A stretch of DNA of 64,000 nt, from NCBI RefSeq assembly GCF_003119195.2, contig NZ_CP022260.1, positions 527,501 through 591,500 on the forward strand, read 5' to 3'. The translations under genes and the position numbers were made by a program. Numbering within the stretch: the first letter of the stretch is position 1; every line of letters begins with the position of its first letter. Shown here in pieces: positions 1 through 8,549 of this stretch. The notes under the pieces were generated by a model. The model saw nothing but the letters and a program-made list of their open reading frames with translations, was not told where the DNA came from and ran no database searches. This DNA is from Azospirillum baldaniorum. Lineage in GTDB: Bacteria > Pseudomonadota > Alphaproteobacteria > Azospirillales > Azospirillaceae.

Positions 1-784
1 AGGCCTGGAGCGTGTAGCTGCGGATCGGCAGGCGCAGCCCGGCCATCGCCGCCAGCACGCCGGAATGGCCGGCGACGGCGATTCCCACCTTGCCGGCGCG
101 GATCGGGCCGCGCGTCGTCTCCACCCCGGTCACGCGCCCGTTCTCGATGCGCAGGCCGGTCACCGCGCAGTTCTGCACGATGTCCACGCCGCGCCGGTCG
201 GCGGCGCGGGCGAAGCCCCAGGCCACCGCGTCGTGCCGGGCAATGCCGCCGCGCCGCTGGATGGATGCGCCGAACACCGGGAAGCGCGCCGTGGGCGACA
301 GGTCCAGCGCCGGGGCCAGCCGGTGCAGCGCCGCCCGGTCCAGCATCTCCGAATCGATTCCGTTCAACCGCATGACGCGGTCGCGCTGGCGTAGCGCCGT
401 CAGTTCATGAGCGCTGTGGGCGAGGCTGACCACCCCGCGCTGGCTGAACATGACGTTGAAATCCAGCTCCGCCGTCAGCCCCTCCCACAGCTTCAGGGAG
501 TGCTCGTAGAGGAAGGCGCTGTCGTCCAGCAGATAGTTGGAGCGGACGATGGTGGTGTTGCGCGCGGTGTTGCCGCCGCCGATCCACCCCTTCTCCAGCA
601 CCGCCACGTTGGTCACCCCATAGCGGGAGGCGAGGTAATGGGCGGTCGCCAGCCCATGCCCGCCGCCGCCCACGATCACCACGTCGTAGGCCGGTTTCGG
701 GGCCGCGTCGCGCCAGGCCGGCGCCCAGCGGCGGTGCCCGGTCAGCGCGTTCCGGGCCAGCGAGAGGAGGGAGTAGCGGGTCAT
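1..784 (-). CDS. soxB: Sarcosine oxidase beta subunit, 5' part (cut by window edge)
   Basis: This gene encodes the FAD-binding beta subunit of heterotetrameric sarcosine oxidase, which oxidatively demethylates sarcosine to glycine in the cytoplasm. The first 261 residues are present. They open with RYSLLSLARNAL, then the dinucleotide-binding stretch YDVVIVGGGGHGLATAHYLA near residue 35, the family-typical GGGNTARNTTIVRSNYL, FSQRGV near 115 and GIARHDAVAWGFARA near 185. This matches SoxB proteins throughout and is not a generic DAO enzyme. The ATG at 784 is the only sensible start. The gene continues past base 1; in known clusters soxD, soxA and soxG follow soxB, so they probably lie outside the window (inference). 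It is divergent from the LIV importer starting at 936, and the 151 bases between them must hold both promoters. Confidence 0.9.
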   Translation of the reverse strand, partial: MTRYSLLSLARNALTGHRRWAPAWRDAAPKPAYDVVIVGGGGHGLATAHYLASRYGVTNVAVLEKGWIGGGNTARNTTIVRSNYLLDDSAFLYEHSLKLWEGLTAELDFNVMFSQRGVVSLAHSAHELTALRQRDRVMRLNGIDSEMLDRAALHRLAPALDLSPTARFPVFGASIQRRGGIARHDAVAWGFARAADRRGVDIVQNCAVTGLRIENGRVTGVETTRGPIRAGKVGIAVAGHSGVLAAMAGLRLPIRSYTLQA

Positions 785-935
785 TTCCTATTTTCATACC
801 GGAGTAATAGATAATAGGTAGACGACCTGCATTCGAATGTGTAGAAAAATCTGCATGGCCGGTGCGCGGTATCGTTTCCGTTCCACACGGAGACCCGTCA
901 CGCCAGAGAAGAATTCACATCGATAAGGGGGCAGC

Positions 936-1835
936 GTGGCTCTGGTCGCGCAGCAGATCGTCAACGGCATCGTCGTGGGCAGCACCTACGCGCTGTTCGC
1001 GCTGGGCTTCACGCTGATCTTCGGCGTGCTGCACGTGCTGAACCTCGCCCACGGGGCGGTGTTCATGTGGGGGGCCTTCACCGGCCTGTTCGCGGTCACC
1101 GCACTCGGCCTGCCACTGCCGGCGGCCTTCGCCGTCGCCATGCTGGCCGCGGGGCTGCTCAGCGTGCTGGTGGACGCGGTGGCCTTCCGGCCGCTCCGCC
1201 GCCGCGGCTCCCCGGAATTCGCGGCGATCATCTCCAGCCTCGGGGTGGCGCAAATCCTGATGAGCGCGGCGCAGATCGCCTCGAACACCCAGGTGCAGCG
1301 CTTCCCCTTCGGCACCTTCCCGATCGTCTTCTATCAGGTGTTCGGGCTGCGGGTGTCGCTGCAGCAGATCGTCATCGTCGGCAGCGTCGCCGTGCTGGTG
1401 GCGGCGCTGCTGGCCTTCCTGTTCGCGACCAGTTTCGGCCGACAAATCCGCGCCGTCGCCATCTCCGAACGGACGGCCAGCCTGCTCGGCGTCAACCCCG
1501 GTGCCGTGCACGCGCTGACCTTCTTCCTGTGCGGCGCGCTGGCCGGGGCGGCGGGAGTGATCATCGGGATCGCCTTCAACTCCGTCCATTTCCTGATGGG
1601 CGAGCCCTATCTGCTGCGCGGCTTCGTGGTGATCGTGCTGGGCGGCCTGGGCAGCGTGGCGGGGGCGGTCGTCGGCGGGCTGCTGTTCGGGATGATCCAG
1701 ACGCTGAGCGTCGCCTTCCTGTCCTCCGCCCTCAGCGACGCGATCCTGTTCGGGCTTCTCTTCGTCATCCTGCTGCTGCGGCCCAGCGGCTTCTTCGGAA
1801 CCCTGCGCCGGGAGATCCGGGTGGTGCGGCAATGA
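936..1835 (+). CDS. livH: LIV-type ABC importer, inner-membrane permease (LivH-like)
   Basis: This 299-residue polytopic inner-membrane permease belongs to the branched-chain amino acid (HAAT) ABC importer family. It starts with GTG at 936, about 5 bases after a purine-rich AAGGGGG ribosome-binding site. Family marks are an N-terminal helix QQIVNGIVVGSTYALFALGF, the GLGSVAGAVVGG loop near residue 235, and about eight hydrophobic segments. It overlaps livM by ATGA. It is the first gene of a five-gene importer (permease, permease, ATPase, ATPase, binding protein) that leads directly into an amine dehydrogenase. Its real substrate is therefore more likely the substrate of that enzyme than leucine (inference). 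Confidence 0.9.
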   Translation: MALVAQQIVNGIVVGSTYALFALGFTLIFGVLHVLNLAHGAVFMWGAFTGLFAVTALGLPLPAAFAVAMLAAGLLSVLVDAVAFRPLRRRGSPEFAAIISSLGVAQILMSAAQIASNTQVQRFPFGTFPIVFYQVFGLRVSLQQIVIVGSVAVLVAALLAFLFATSFGRQIRAVAISERTASLLGVNPGAVHALTFFLCGALAGAAGVIIGIAFNSVHFLMGEPYLLRGFVVIVLGGLGSVAGAVVGGLLFGMIQTLSVAFLSSALSDAILFGLLFVILLLRPSGFFGTLRREIRVVRQ

Positions 1836-2707
1836 TCGATCTTCTTCTCGCCCAGCGGCCGTTGGCGGAGCTGATCCTGGTGAACGCCATCCTGGCCTAC
1901 AGCCAGTACATCGCGCTGCGCGCCGGGGTCTTCTCGCTGGCGACGGCGGGGCTGGCCTCCCTCGGCGCCTACACCGCCGCCGTGCTGACGGTGCGCTGGG
2001 GCGTGCCGATGCCGCTGGGGCTGGCCGCCGCCGCGCTGGCCGGGGCCGCCGCGGGCGGGCTGCTCGCCCTGCCGCTGGCCCGGCTGCGCGGGGTGTTCCA
2101 GGCCATCGCGACGCTCGCCTTCGTGCAGATCGTCCTGTCGCTGGCCCTCTACGCGGAGCCGCTGACCGGCGGGGCGATGGGCATGAACGGCCTGCCGCGC
2201 ACCGTCCAGGGCTGGCACCTGCTGGGCGTCTTCGCGCTGGTCCTCTACCTCGTCTTCGCCCTGTCGCGCGGCGGGGTCGGGAGGGCCTTCGACACCATCC
2301 GCCAGGAGGAGACGGTGGCCGTCTCGCTCGGCATCCGGGTCGTCCGGTATCACCGGCTGGCCTTCGCGCTCAGCGGCGCCATCGCCGGGCTGGGCGGCGG
2401 GGTGATGGCCCACCGCAACTACAGCCTCGTGCCGGAGGATTTCGGCTTCCCCCTGCTCGTGTCGGTGCTGACCTTCGTGGTGCTGGGCGGGCGCGCGGCG
2501 GTGCTGGGGCCGCTGGCCGGGGCGGCCGTGCTGACCGCACTGCCGGAGCTGGCGCGCCCGCTGGCCGACTACCGCCTCGCCGTCAACGGTCTGCTGATGG
2601 TGCTGTTCATCGTTTATCTGCCGCATGGGGTGGTGGACACGGTCATCCTCCAGGCGCGCCGCCTGCGTCTTGCCGCAAGGCGGCGCGCGGCGGAGGCGCA
2701 GGCATGA
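1832..2707 (+). CDS. livM: LIV-type ABC importer, inner-membrane permease (LivM-like)
   Basis: This is the second permease of the importer, 291 residues. It carries the family features GVFSLATAGLASLGAYTAA near residue 32, a cytoplasmic loop with FDTIRQEETVAVSLGI near 155 that contacts the ATPases, and GGRAAVLGPLAGAAVLTALP near the C-terminus. The ATG lies inside the stop of the preceding permease gene (ATGA), and its own TGA overlaps the start of the ATPase gene in the same way, so translation is probably coupled. Unlike many LivM proteins it lacks a long N-terminal extension. Confidence 0.9.
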   Translation: MIDLLLAQRPLAELILVNAILAYSQYIALRAGVFSLATAGLASLGAYTAAVLTVRWGVPMPLGLAAAALAGAAAGGLLALPLARLRGVFQAIATLAFVQIVLSLALYAEPLTGGAMGMNGLPRTVQGWHLLGVFALVLYLVFALSRGGVGRAFDTIRQEETVAVSLGIRVVRYHRLAFALSGAIAGLGGGVMAHRNYSLVPEDFGFPLLVSVLTFVVLGGRAAVLGPLAGAAVLTALPELARPLADYRLAVNGLLMVLFIVYLPHGVVDTVILQARRLRLAARRRAAEAQA

Positions 2708-3474
2708 CCTCCCAAAGTCAAGAGGGGCTGGTTCTCGACGGGGTGACCCGCGCCTTCGGCGGCGTGGTGGCGGTGGACAACCTCTCGCTGACCGTCGCGC
2801 CGGGCCGCATCACCGGTCTGATCGGTCCCAACGGGGCGGGCAAGAGCACGGTGGTCAACCTCATCACCGGCCTCTTGCGCCTGACCGCCGGGCGCATCCG
2901 CCTGGGCGGTCGCGACATCACCGAGGCCGAGGCATCGGAGGTGGCCCGCGCCGGCATCGCCCGCACCTTTCAGACCGTCCGCCTGCTGAAGGAGGCGAGC
3001 GTCCTGGACAACGTGGTCGCCGGCTTCCACCGGCACGAGCGCGCGGGTCTCGCCGCCGGGCTGCTCGGCCTGCCTTCGGCGCTCGCCGAGGGACGGGAGT
3101 TGCGCCGCCGCGCCGCGGCCATCCTGGACCGCTTCGGCATGGCCGGCTTCGCCGACCTTCCGGCGGGCAGCCTCTCCTACGGCCACCAGCGCCGCGTCGA
3201 GATGATGCGGGCGCTGGCCACGGAGCCGCGCCTCCTCCTGCTGGACGAGCCGGTGGCCGGCATGAACGACGTGGAGGCCGACGCGCTGGGCCGCATCTTC
3301 GCGGAACTGGCGGGCAGCGGGCTCGGTGTCCTGCTGATCGAGCACAACATGCGCTTCGTCCTGTCGCTCTGCGCCGAGATCCACGTCATCGACAGCGGGC
3401 GGCTGATCGCCAGCGGCACCCCGGCGGCGGTGCGCCGCGACCCGGCGGTGATCGCCGCCTATCTGGGGACGTGA
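2704..3474 (+). CDS. livG: LIV-type ABC importer ATPase (LivG-like)
   Basis: This 256-residue cytoplasmic ATPase powers the importer. The Walker A is GPNGAGKST near residue 41, the Q-loop lies in ARTFQTVRLL, the signature is the slightly unusual LSYGHQRR near 158 (family consensus LxYGxQRR), the Walker B is LLLLDEPVAG near 177, and the switch histidine lies in IEHNM. LivG-type proteins carry this YGxQRR signature whereas LivF carries LSGGQQQ, and both forms occur here, giving the usual heterodimer. It overlaps livM by four bases and is separated from livF by six. Confidence 0.92.
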   Translation: MTSQSQEGLVLDGVTRAFGGVVAVDNLSLTVAPGRITGLIGPNGAGKSTVVNLITGLLRLTAGRIRLGGRDITEAEASEVARAGIARTFQTVRLLKEASVLDNVVAGFHRHERAGLAAGLLGLPSALAEGRELRRRAAAILDRFGMAGFADLPAGSLSYGHQRRVEMMRALATEPRLLLLDEPVAGMNDVEADALGRIFAELAGSGLGVLLIEHNMRFVLSLCAEIHVIDSGRLIASGTPAAVRRDPAVIAAYLGT

Positions 3475-3480
3475 CCGGCC

Positions 3481-4197
3481 ATGCTGGAGATTCAGGACCT
3501 CGTCACCGCCTATGACGGCATCCGCGCCCTGCGCGGGGTCACCCTGACGGTGCCCGCGGGCGCCATGGTGGCGCTGATCGGCCCGAACGGTGCCGGCAAG
3601 AGCACGCTCCTCAACAGCGTCAGCGGCGTGGTGACACCGGCGTCCGGACGCATCCGCTTCGACGGGGCGGAGATCGCCGGGCTGCCCGCCCACCGGGTGG
3701 CGCGGCGCGGCCTGCTCCAGGTGCCGGAGGGGCGCCAGATCCTCGGCCCGCTGTCGGTGGAGGAGAATCTTCGGCTCGGGCGGCTGGCCGCCGGGACGCG
3801 GGGGACCGCGGACATCGACGAGGTCTACGCCCTTTTCCCGATCCTGGCGGAGCGGCGCCGGCAGGAGGGCGGGTCGCTGTCCGGCGGGCAGCAGCAGATG
3901 CTCGCGATCGGGCGGGCGCTGATGGGCCGTCCGCGCCTGCTGATGCTGGACGAGCCGAGCCTCGGCCTGTCGCCGCTGATGGCCGCGCAGGTCTTCGCGG
4001 CGCTGGAGACGCTGCGCCGGTCCGGCCTGACCATTCTGCTGGTGGAGCAGAACGCGCGCCGCGCGCTCGACGCCACCGGCCACGCCTATGTGCTGGAGCA
4101 GGGGCGCATCGTCCACCAGGGGCCGAGCGGAGCGCTCGCCCGCGACCCCGCGGTGGTCCGCCACTACCTGCCCGGCGACGATCTTCCCGATGTTTAA
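3481..4197 (+). CDS. livF: LIV-type ABC importer ATPase (LivF-like)
   Basis: This is the second ATPase of the importer, 238 residues. It shows Walker A GPNGAGKST near residue 34, PEGRQILGPLSVEENL (the LivF-specific Q-loop region) near 80, signature LSGGQQQM near 134, Walker B LLMLDEPSLGLSP near 153 and the EQNARRAL switch region. It is the partner of the LivG-like protein just upstream. Its stop codon region GATGTTTAA contains an ATG in frame with the following binding-protein gene, so the two may be translationally coupled. Confidence 0.92.
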   Translation: MLEIQDLVTAYDGIRALRGVTLTVPAGAMVALIGPNGAGKSTLLNSVSGVVTPASGRIRFDGAEIAGLPAHRVARRGLLQVPEGRQILGPLSVEENLRLGRLAAGTRGTADIDEVYALFPILAERRRQEGGSLSGGQQQMLAIGRALMGRPRLLMLDEPSLGLSPLMAAQVFAALETLRRSGLTILLVEQNARRALDATGHAYVLEQGRIVHQGPSGALARDPAVVRHYLPGDDLPDV

Positions 4198-4210
4198 AAG
4201 GATTCCCCGC

Positions 4211-5329
4211 ATGAAGACCCTGTTCGGCGCCGCCACCCTGTCGCTGGCCCTCGCCGCCGTTCTCCAGCCCGCCCAGGCGCAGGAGGTGGTGATCGGCGTT
4301 CCCGTCGCCTCGACCGGCATCTTCTCCTTCGCCGCCGTTCCCGGCCGCAACGGCATCGAGACCGCGCTGGAGGAGTTGAACGCCTCGGGCGAGCTGGGCA
4401 ACGTGACGCTGAAGCTGCTGATCGAGGACACGGCCAGCGACAAGAACCAGGCGACCACGCTGGTCTCGCGCTTCGCCCAGTACGACAAGGCGGCGGTGAT
4501 CCTCGGCCCGACCTCCAGCGTCGAGGCCTTCGCCGCCCTGCCGGTGGCGCAGGAGCAGGGCGTGCCGGTCGTCTCCACCGCGTCCGCCGACGTGACGCGG
4601 GTCGGCGACTGGATCTTCAAGTCGAACGCCACACCGGCCACCATCATGCAGGCGCTGGGCGAGCAGGCCGCCGCCCGTCTGGCGCCCAAGACCGTCGCCT
4701 ACGTCTTCAACCGCGACAACGACGCCTACATCGCCCAGAAGAACGGGGTGAAGGACCTGTTCGAGGCCAAGGGCATCAAGACCGTGGCGGAGGAAACCAT
4801 CGTCGGCAGCGACACCGACTTCACGGCGCTGGCCACCAAGCTGGCCGCCCTGGACATCGACACGCTGCTGATCTCCACCACCGCCGAGACCAGCGCCAAC
4901 ATCATCATCCAGGCCAAGCAGGCCGGTCTGTCCGACAAGGTGCGCATCCTCGGCACGCCCAGCATGGCGTCGCAGCAGTTCCTCAAGGTCGGCGGTTCGG
5001 CGGTGGAGGGCACCATCTTCGTCGCCGACTATTTCCTGGAGAGCGCGAGCCCGCTGAACAAGACCTTCGTCGAGGCCTACCAGCGCAAGTTCAAGATCGC
5101 CCCGGACGTCTTCGCCGCCATCGGCTACAACCAGCTCAAGGTCGCCGCCGCCGCCATCAAGGCCGCCGGCCCGGCCTACGACCGCGCCGCCATCCGCGCC
5201 GCGCTGCTGACGGTGAAGGACCTGCCGACCGTGCTGGGCGGTGGCAAGCTGACCATCAACGACAACCGCACCCCCACCTACGGCGGCTTCGTGCTGACCG
5301 TGAAGGGCGGCGCCTTCACCCTGCTCTGA
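4211..5329 (+). CDS. Periplasmic substrate-binding protein of the LIV-type importer
   Basis: This is a type I periplasmic binding protein (Peripla_BP_6 family), 372 residues from the ATG at 4211. The N-terminus MKTLFGAATLSLALAA ending in AQA is a Sec signal peptide, so the mature protein begins near residue 24 and delivers ligand to the permeases encoded upstream. Family features are EVVIGVPVASTG at the mature start, EDTASDKNQATTL near 80 and GPTSSVEAFAALPVA near 105. A second in-frame ATG at 4190 overlaps the livF stop and would add seven residues ahead of the signal peptide. The 4211 start gives a cleaner signal. The ligand cannot be read from the sequence; the dehydrogenase downstream suggests an imino or N-alkyl amino acid. 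Confidence 0.88.
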   Translation: MKTLFGAATLSLALAAVLQPAQAQEVVIGVPVASTGIFSFAAVPGRNGIETALEELNASGELGNVTLKLLIEDTASDKNQATTLVSRFAQYDKAAVILGPTSSVEAFAALPVAQEQGVPVVSTASADVTRVGDWIFKSNATPATIMQALGEQAAARLAPKTVAYVFNRDNDAYIAQKNGVKDLFEAKGIKTVAEETIVGSDTDFTALATKLAALDIDTLLISTTAETSANIIIQAKQAGLSDKVRILGTPSMASQQFLKVGGSAVEGTIFVADYFLESASPLNKTFVEAYQRKFKIAPDVFAAIGYNQLKVAAAAIKAAGPAYDRAAIRAALLTVKDLPTVLGGGKLTINDNRTPTYGGFVLTVKGGAFTLL

Positions 5330-5350
5330 GCCGGACGCCGGAGCTTCATC

Positions 5351-5740
5351 ATGGATCGGGCCGCATCGTCTGCCGCCTCCCCTTCCTCCCGGCGCCACGG
5401 CGTCCGGGAGGGGGAAAGCTTCACCATCCTCTTCGAAGACCGGTTCGGGGAGCGCGCGATTCCGGCCTGGGTGGGGGAGAGCGTCGCCGCCGCGCTGCTT
5501 GCCGCCGGGGAGCGGGCGTGGCGCACCGCGGAGGACGGTTCCCCGCGCGGCCTGTTCTGCGGCATCGGCGTGTGCTGGGAATGCCGCTGCATCATCGACG
5601 GACGGCCCAACACCCGCGCCTGCCAGACGGAGGCGCGGCCCGGCCTGTCCGTCCGCTGGCAGGTCGGGCCGGGTCTGCTGCCCGACGGCAGCGTTCCGCG
5701 CCCCGTTTCGGGCAGCGTTTCGGATGGAGAGGCGTCATGA
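5351..5740 (+). CDS. Small [2Fe-2S] subunit of an HcnA/LhpF-type amine dehydrogenase
   Basis: This 129-residue protein is the ferredoxin-like gamma subunit of a three-part flavoenzyme. The cluster ligands are visible as CGIGVCWECRC near residues 76-86 plus a fourth cysteine in NTRAC, the plant-type 2Fe-2S spacing used by HcnA and by heterotrimeric D-hydroxyproline or proline dehydrogenases. The first 20 residues are low-complexity and look dispensable, so translation could start slightly later. The stop overlaps the ATG of the next subunit. It would pass electrons from the FAD subunit to the respiratory chain (family knowledge). Confidence 0.82.
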   Translation: MDRAASSAASPSSRRHGVREGESFTILFEDRFGERAIPAWVGESVAAALLAAGERAWRTAEDGSPRGLFCGIGVCWECRCIIDGRPNTRACQTEARPGLSVRWQVGPGLLPDGSVPRPVSGSVSDGEAS

Positions 5741-7149
5741 GCCGCGCGCGGGTGGTGGTGGTCGGCGCCGGACCGGCGGGCATGATGGCGGCGGCGCAGG
5801 CCGCCCGGCTGGGCTGTGCGGTCACGCTGGTGGACGAGGCGTCCCGCCCCGGCGGGCAGATACACCGCCAGCCGCCGCCGTCCCTGGCGGGCGGCGCCGT
5901 CTCCGTCGCGGCCCGGCCGGAGGCGGAGCGCAAGAGGCGCCTGTTCGACCGCTTCGCCCGCCACGCCGGGACCATCGACCATCGTCCGGGAACCTCGGTG
6001 ACCGCCGTCTACGGCCTGGACCGAATTCTCATCGCCGACGAGACGAGCAGCCAGCTGATCCGCGCCGACGCGCTGGTGGTGGCGACCGGCCTGCACGAGC
6101 GTGTGGTGCCGGTCCCCGGCTGGACCTTGCCGGGCGTGGTGACGGCGGGGGCGCTCCAGGCCCTGCTGAAGGGCGGGCGGGTGCGCGCCGGGGACCGGAT
6201 CGCCTTTGCCGGGGCCGGGCCGCTGCCGCTGGTCGCGGCGGCGCAGATGGTCGAGGCCGGGGCGACGGTGCCGGTGGTGGCCCTTCTGCGCCCGCTGTGG
6301 CCGGGGCTGCTGCGCGATCCGGCGGCGCTGTGGGCCGGGCGTGGCGTGCTGTCGGAGGGATGGCGCTGGCTGTCCATCCTGCGCCGCGCCGGGGTGCCGG
6401 TGCTGACCCGCCATGTCGCGCTGTCGGTCAGCGGGGACGGAGCCGCCGAACGGCTGGTGATCGCCCGCCACGACGGCCGTGGGCGGCCCGTCCCGGGAAC
6501 CGAGCAGCGCTTCGCCGCCGACACCGTCGCCTTCAACCACGGCTTCACCGCAAACAGCGATCTGGCGCGCATGGCCGGGGCGGAAACCCGGTTCGATCCC
6601 GGGCGCGGCGGCTGGCTGCCGGTGCGCGACGGGGACGGGGCGACCTCCGTGCCCGGCCTGTTCGTCGCCGGGGATGCGGGCGGTCTTGCCGGCGGTCTTG
6701 CGGCGGCCTGCGACGGCGCCGTGGTCGGGGCGGCGGCGGCGGGATGGGCGCTGCACCGGGATGCCGGGCGCTTCGCCGCGCAGGCCGCGGCGGACCGCGC
6801 CGGGCGGGCGCGCCACTGGACCTTCCAGGCGGCGCTGGCCGCCTCCTGGGAGTTGCCGCCGGACATCCACGCGCTGGTGACGCCGGCCACGGTGGTCTGC
6901 CGCTGCGAGGGCGTCACCCGTGCCCGGATCGACCGTGCCATCGCCGACGGGCATGACGGCCTGAACGGGCTGAAGCGCAACACGCGGGCCGGCATGGGTT
7001 CCTGCGGCGGGCGGTCCTGCCTGCGCACCCTGGCGGCGCTCGCCGGACCGCGAGGCGAGGGGGAGGCGGTCAACGCGCGCCCCGGCATCCGCCCCGTCAC
7101 GCTTGCCGCGCTGGCCAACCGGGTTTTGGACGAAAGCGTGGGATCATGA
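5737..7149 (+). CDS. FAD/NAD(P)-binding subunit of the amine dehydrogenase (HcnB/OoxA-type)
   Basis: This 470-residue flavoprotein has an N-terminal Rossmann motif VVVVGAGPAGMMAAAQAARL. A second dinucleotide-type region lies near residue 155 (IAFAGAGPLPLVAA), and GLFVAGDAGGLAGG near 305 marks the FAD end. The C-terminus carries a BFD-like 2Fe-2S module with CRCEGVTRARI near 388 and GSCGGRSC near 425. This is the composition of HcnB, opine oxidase subunit A and LhpE. The ATG at 5737 sits in an ATGA overlap with the small subunit, and the gene overlaps the third subunit by four bases, so the three products are probably made in equal amounts. Confidence 0.85.
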   Translation: MSRARVVVVGAGPAGMMAAAQAARLGCAVTLVDEASRPGGQIHRQPPPSLAGGAVSVAARPEAERKRRLFDRFARHAGTIDHRPGTSVTAVYGLDRILIADETSSQLIRADALVVATGLHERVVPVPGWTLPGVVTAGALQALLKGGRVRAGDRIAFAGAGPLPLVAAAQMVEAGATVPVVALLRPLWPGLLRDPAALWAGRGVLSEGWRWLSILRRAGVPVLTRHVALSVSGDGAAERLVIARHDGRGRPVPGTEQRFAADTVAFNHGFTANSDLARMAGAETRFDPGRGGWLPVRDGDGATSVPGLFVAGDAGGLAGGLAAACDGAVVGAAAAGWALHRDAGRFAAQAAADRAGRARHWTFQAALAASWELPPDIHALVTPATVVCRCEGVTRARIDRAIADGHDGLNGLKRNTRAGMGSCGGRSCLRTLAALAGPRGEGEAVNARPGIRPVTLAALANRVLDESVGS

Positions 7150-8300
7150 GCACTCTTTGCATGACCGCGGACATCGCGGTGATCGGCGGCGGTGCCTATG
7201 GCCTGTCGGCGGCGCTGTGGCTGCGCCGCCTGCGTCCGGATCTATCGGTCCTGCTGCTCGACCGGTCGGACTTCGCGGGCAACGAGACGGGGCGCTGCGG
7301 CGCCGGGTTCCGTGCGCAGTGGGGGGCGGCGGGCAACATCCGGCTCTGCCAGGAAAGCCTGCCGTCCTACGAAAATTTCGCCGAGGAGTTCGGTTATCCC
7401 GAGGGCATCGAGTTCAAGCAGGACGGCTACCTGATCCTGGCCCATGGCGAGGAGCAGCTCGACCAGCTCCGCCGCAACATCGCGCTCCAGGCCCGGTTCG
7501 GCGTGGACAGCGCGCTGCTGACCGCGGAGGAGGTGGCACGGCTGGCGCCCGGCCTCAATCCGGCGGGGGTGGTCGGCGGTTCCTTCTGCGCCCGCGACGG
7601 CTCCCTGTCGCCGTTCCGGGTGCTGGACGGCTTCCACCGCGCTGCCCTCCGGTCCGGGGTGGTCATCCGCCACGGCGTGACAATCGAATCCATCGAGCCG
7701 CGGAACGGCGCCTTCCGCCTGCGCGCGGGTGGGGAGTCGATCGAGGCCGGGCGGGTCGTCGTCGCCACCGACACGCGGATTCCGCAGCTTCTCGGGCCGC
7801 TCGGCATCGACATTCCGGTGCAGCCCTATCCCAACCAGGCCTTCGTCACCGAACCGCTGCCGCCGCGGCTCGGCCCCTGCGTGGTGTCCTTCGCGCACGA
7901 GATGTTCCTGAACCAGACGGTGCGGGGCAGCGTGGTGGTGGTGGCGTCGGACCGACGCCGGGCGCTCGGCGCCGATGCCCGGCCCACCGCGGATTTGTTC
8001 CCGCGCGCCGCCGCCCACGCCATCGACCTGCTGCCGGCGTTGGGAACGGCGCGGCTGCTGCGCTCCTGGGCCGGACTCTACTCCATCACGCCCGATATGC
8101 TGGCGGTGCTCGGCGAAACGGCATTGCCCGGCCTGTTCGTCGCGCTGTCGGGGGCCAAGGGCTTCATGACCGCTCCCGCGGCGGGGCGCCTGCTTGCCCA
8201 CCTCGTCGACGGGCAGGCCGTTCCGGACTGGTTCGCCCGCCTGTCCCCGGCCCGCTTCGCCAGTGGCGAGGAACTGGAGAAGGAGCCGGCGATCGTATGA
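7146..8300 (+). CDS. FAD-dependent DAO-family subunit (HcnC/LhpB/SoxB-like) of the amine dehydrogenase
   Basis: This is the catalytic-type subunit, 384 residues, of the D-amino-acid-oxidase fold. The FAD-binding motif DIAVIGGGAYGLSAALWLRR lies near residue 9. The sequence GNETGRCGAGFRAQWG near 45 resembles the GNT(S)xR region of sarcosine-oxidase-like beta subunits, and GLFVALSGAKGFMTAPAAG near 335 closes the FAD site. It completes the set small Fe-S, large Fe-S/FAD, DAO subunit. HCN synthase (HcnABC) has the same three parts, but so do D-hydroxyproline dehydrogenase and opine oxidases. With an amino acid importer upstream, a catabolic dehydrogenase is more likely. It is the last gene of the cluster. 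Confidence 0.83.
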   Translation: MSTLCMTADIAVIGGGAYGLSAALWLRRLRPDLSVLLLDRSDFAGNETGRCGAGFRAQWGAAGNIRLCQESLPSYENFAEEFGYPEGIEFKQDGYLILAHGEEQLDQLRRNIALQARFGVDSALLTAEEVARLAPGLNPAGVVGGSFCARDGSLSPFRVLDGFHRAALRSGVVIRHGVTIESIEPRNGAFRLRAGGESIEAGRVVVATDTRIPQLLGPLGIDIPVQPYPNQAFVTEPLPPRLGPCVVSFAHEMFLNQTVRGSVVVVASDRRRALGADARPTADLFPRAAAHAIDLLPALGTARLLRSWAGLYSITPDMLAVLGETALPGLFVALSGAKGFMTAPAAGRLLAHLVDGQAVPDWFARLSPARFASGEELEKEPAIV

Positions 8301-8436
8301 GGCGCCGCCGCGGAAGCCCTTGGCCTTCACCTCCGCGCAGAGCACGGATTCCAGGCCCGGCGGCGGTGTCGCTGGTCCGGCCCCTGGATATCCCGAAGCC
8401 CCGCCGCCTTCGACATCCTTCCAGCAGCAGGCCCCC

Positions 8437-8549
8437 TAAAGCGAACTTCCGTTCGCTTTAGACTCATATCGCCTCATTCGCCGGCGGGCTCCGGTCGCAT
8501 GTGCGACCGGGACCGCAGGCGCGGTCCAAAGCGGATTGCAATCCGCTTT
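8437..8549. repeat. Cluster of four perfect palindromes (REP/BIME-like mosaic)
   Basis: Four inverted repeats stand back to back. They are TAAAGCGAAC/GTTCGCTTTA (8437-8446 and 8451-8460, loop TTCC), CCGGTCGCA/TGCGACCGG (8491-8499 and 8502-8510), GGACCGC/GCGGTCC (8510-8516 and 8521-8527), and the continuous palindrome with arm AAAGCGGATTG (8528-8538) and its complement (8539-8549). The last runs two bases into the stop codon of the minus-strand SGNH gene. Both neighbouring genes converge here, so the element may also end transcription from both sides. The remaining bases between 8301 and 8436 show no gene. Confidence 0.75.

Noticed and set aside
5351-8300. Firm annotation as hydrogen cyanide synthase hcnABC
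   Set aside because: The same subunit set is used by D-hydroxyproline, proline and opine dehydrogenases, and the upstream amino acid importer favours catabolism; sequence reading alone cannot decide.
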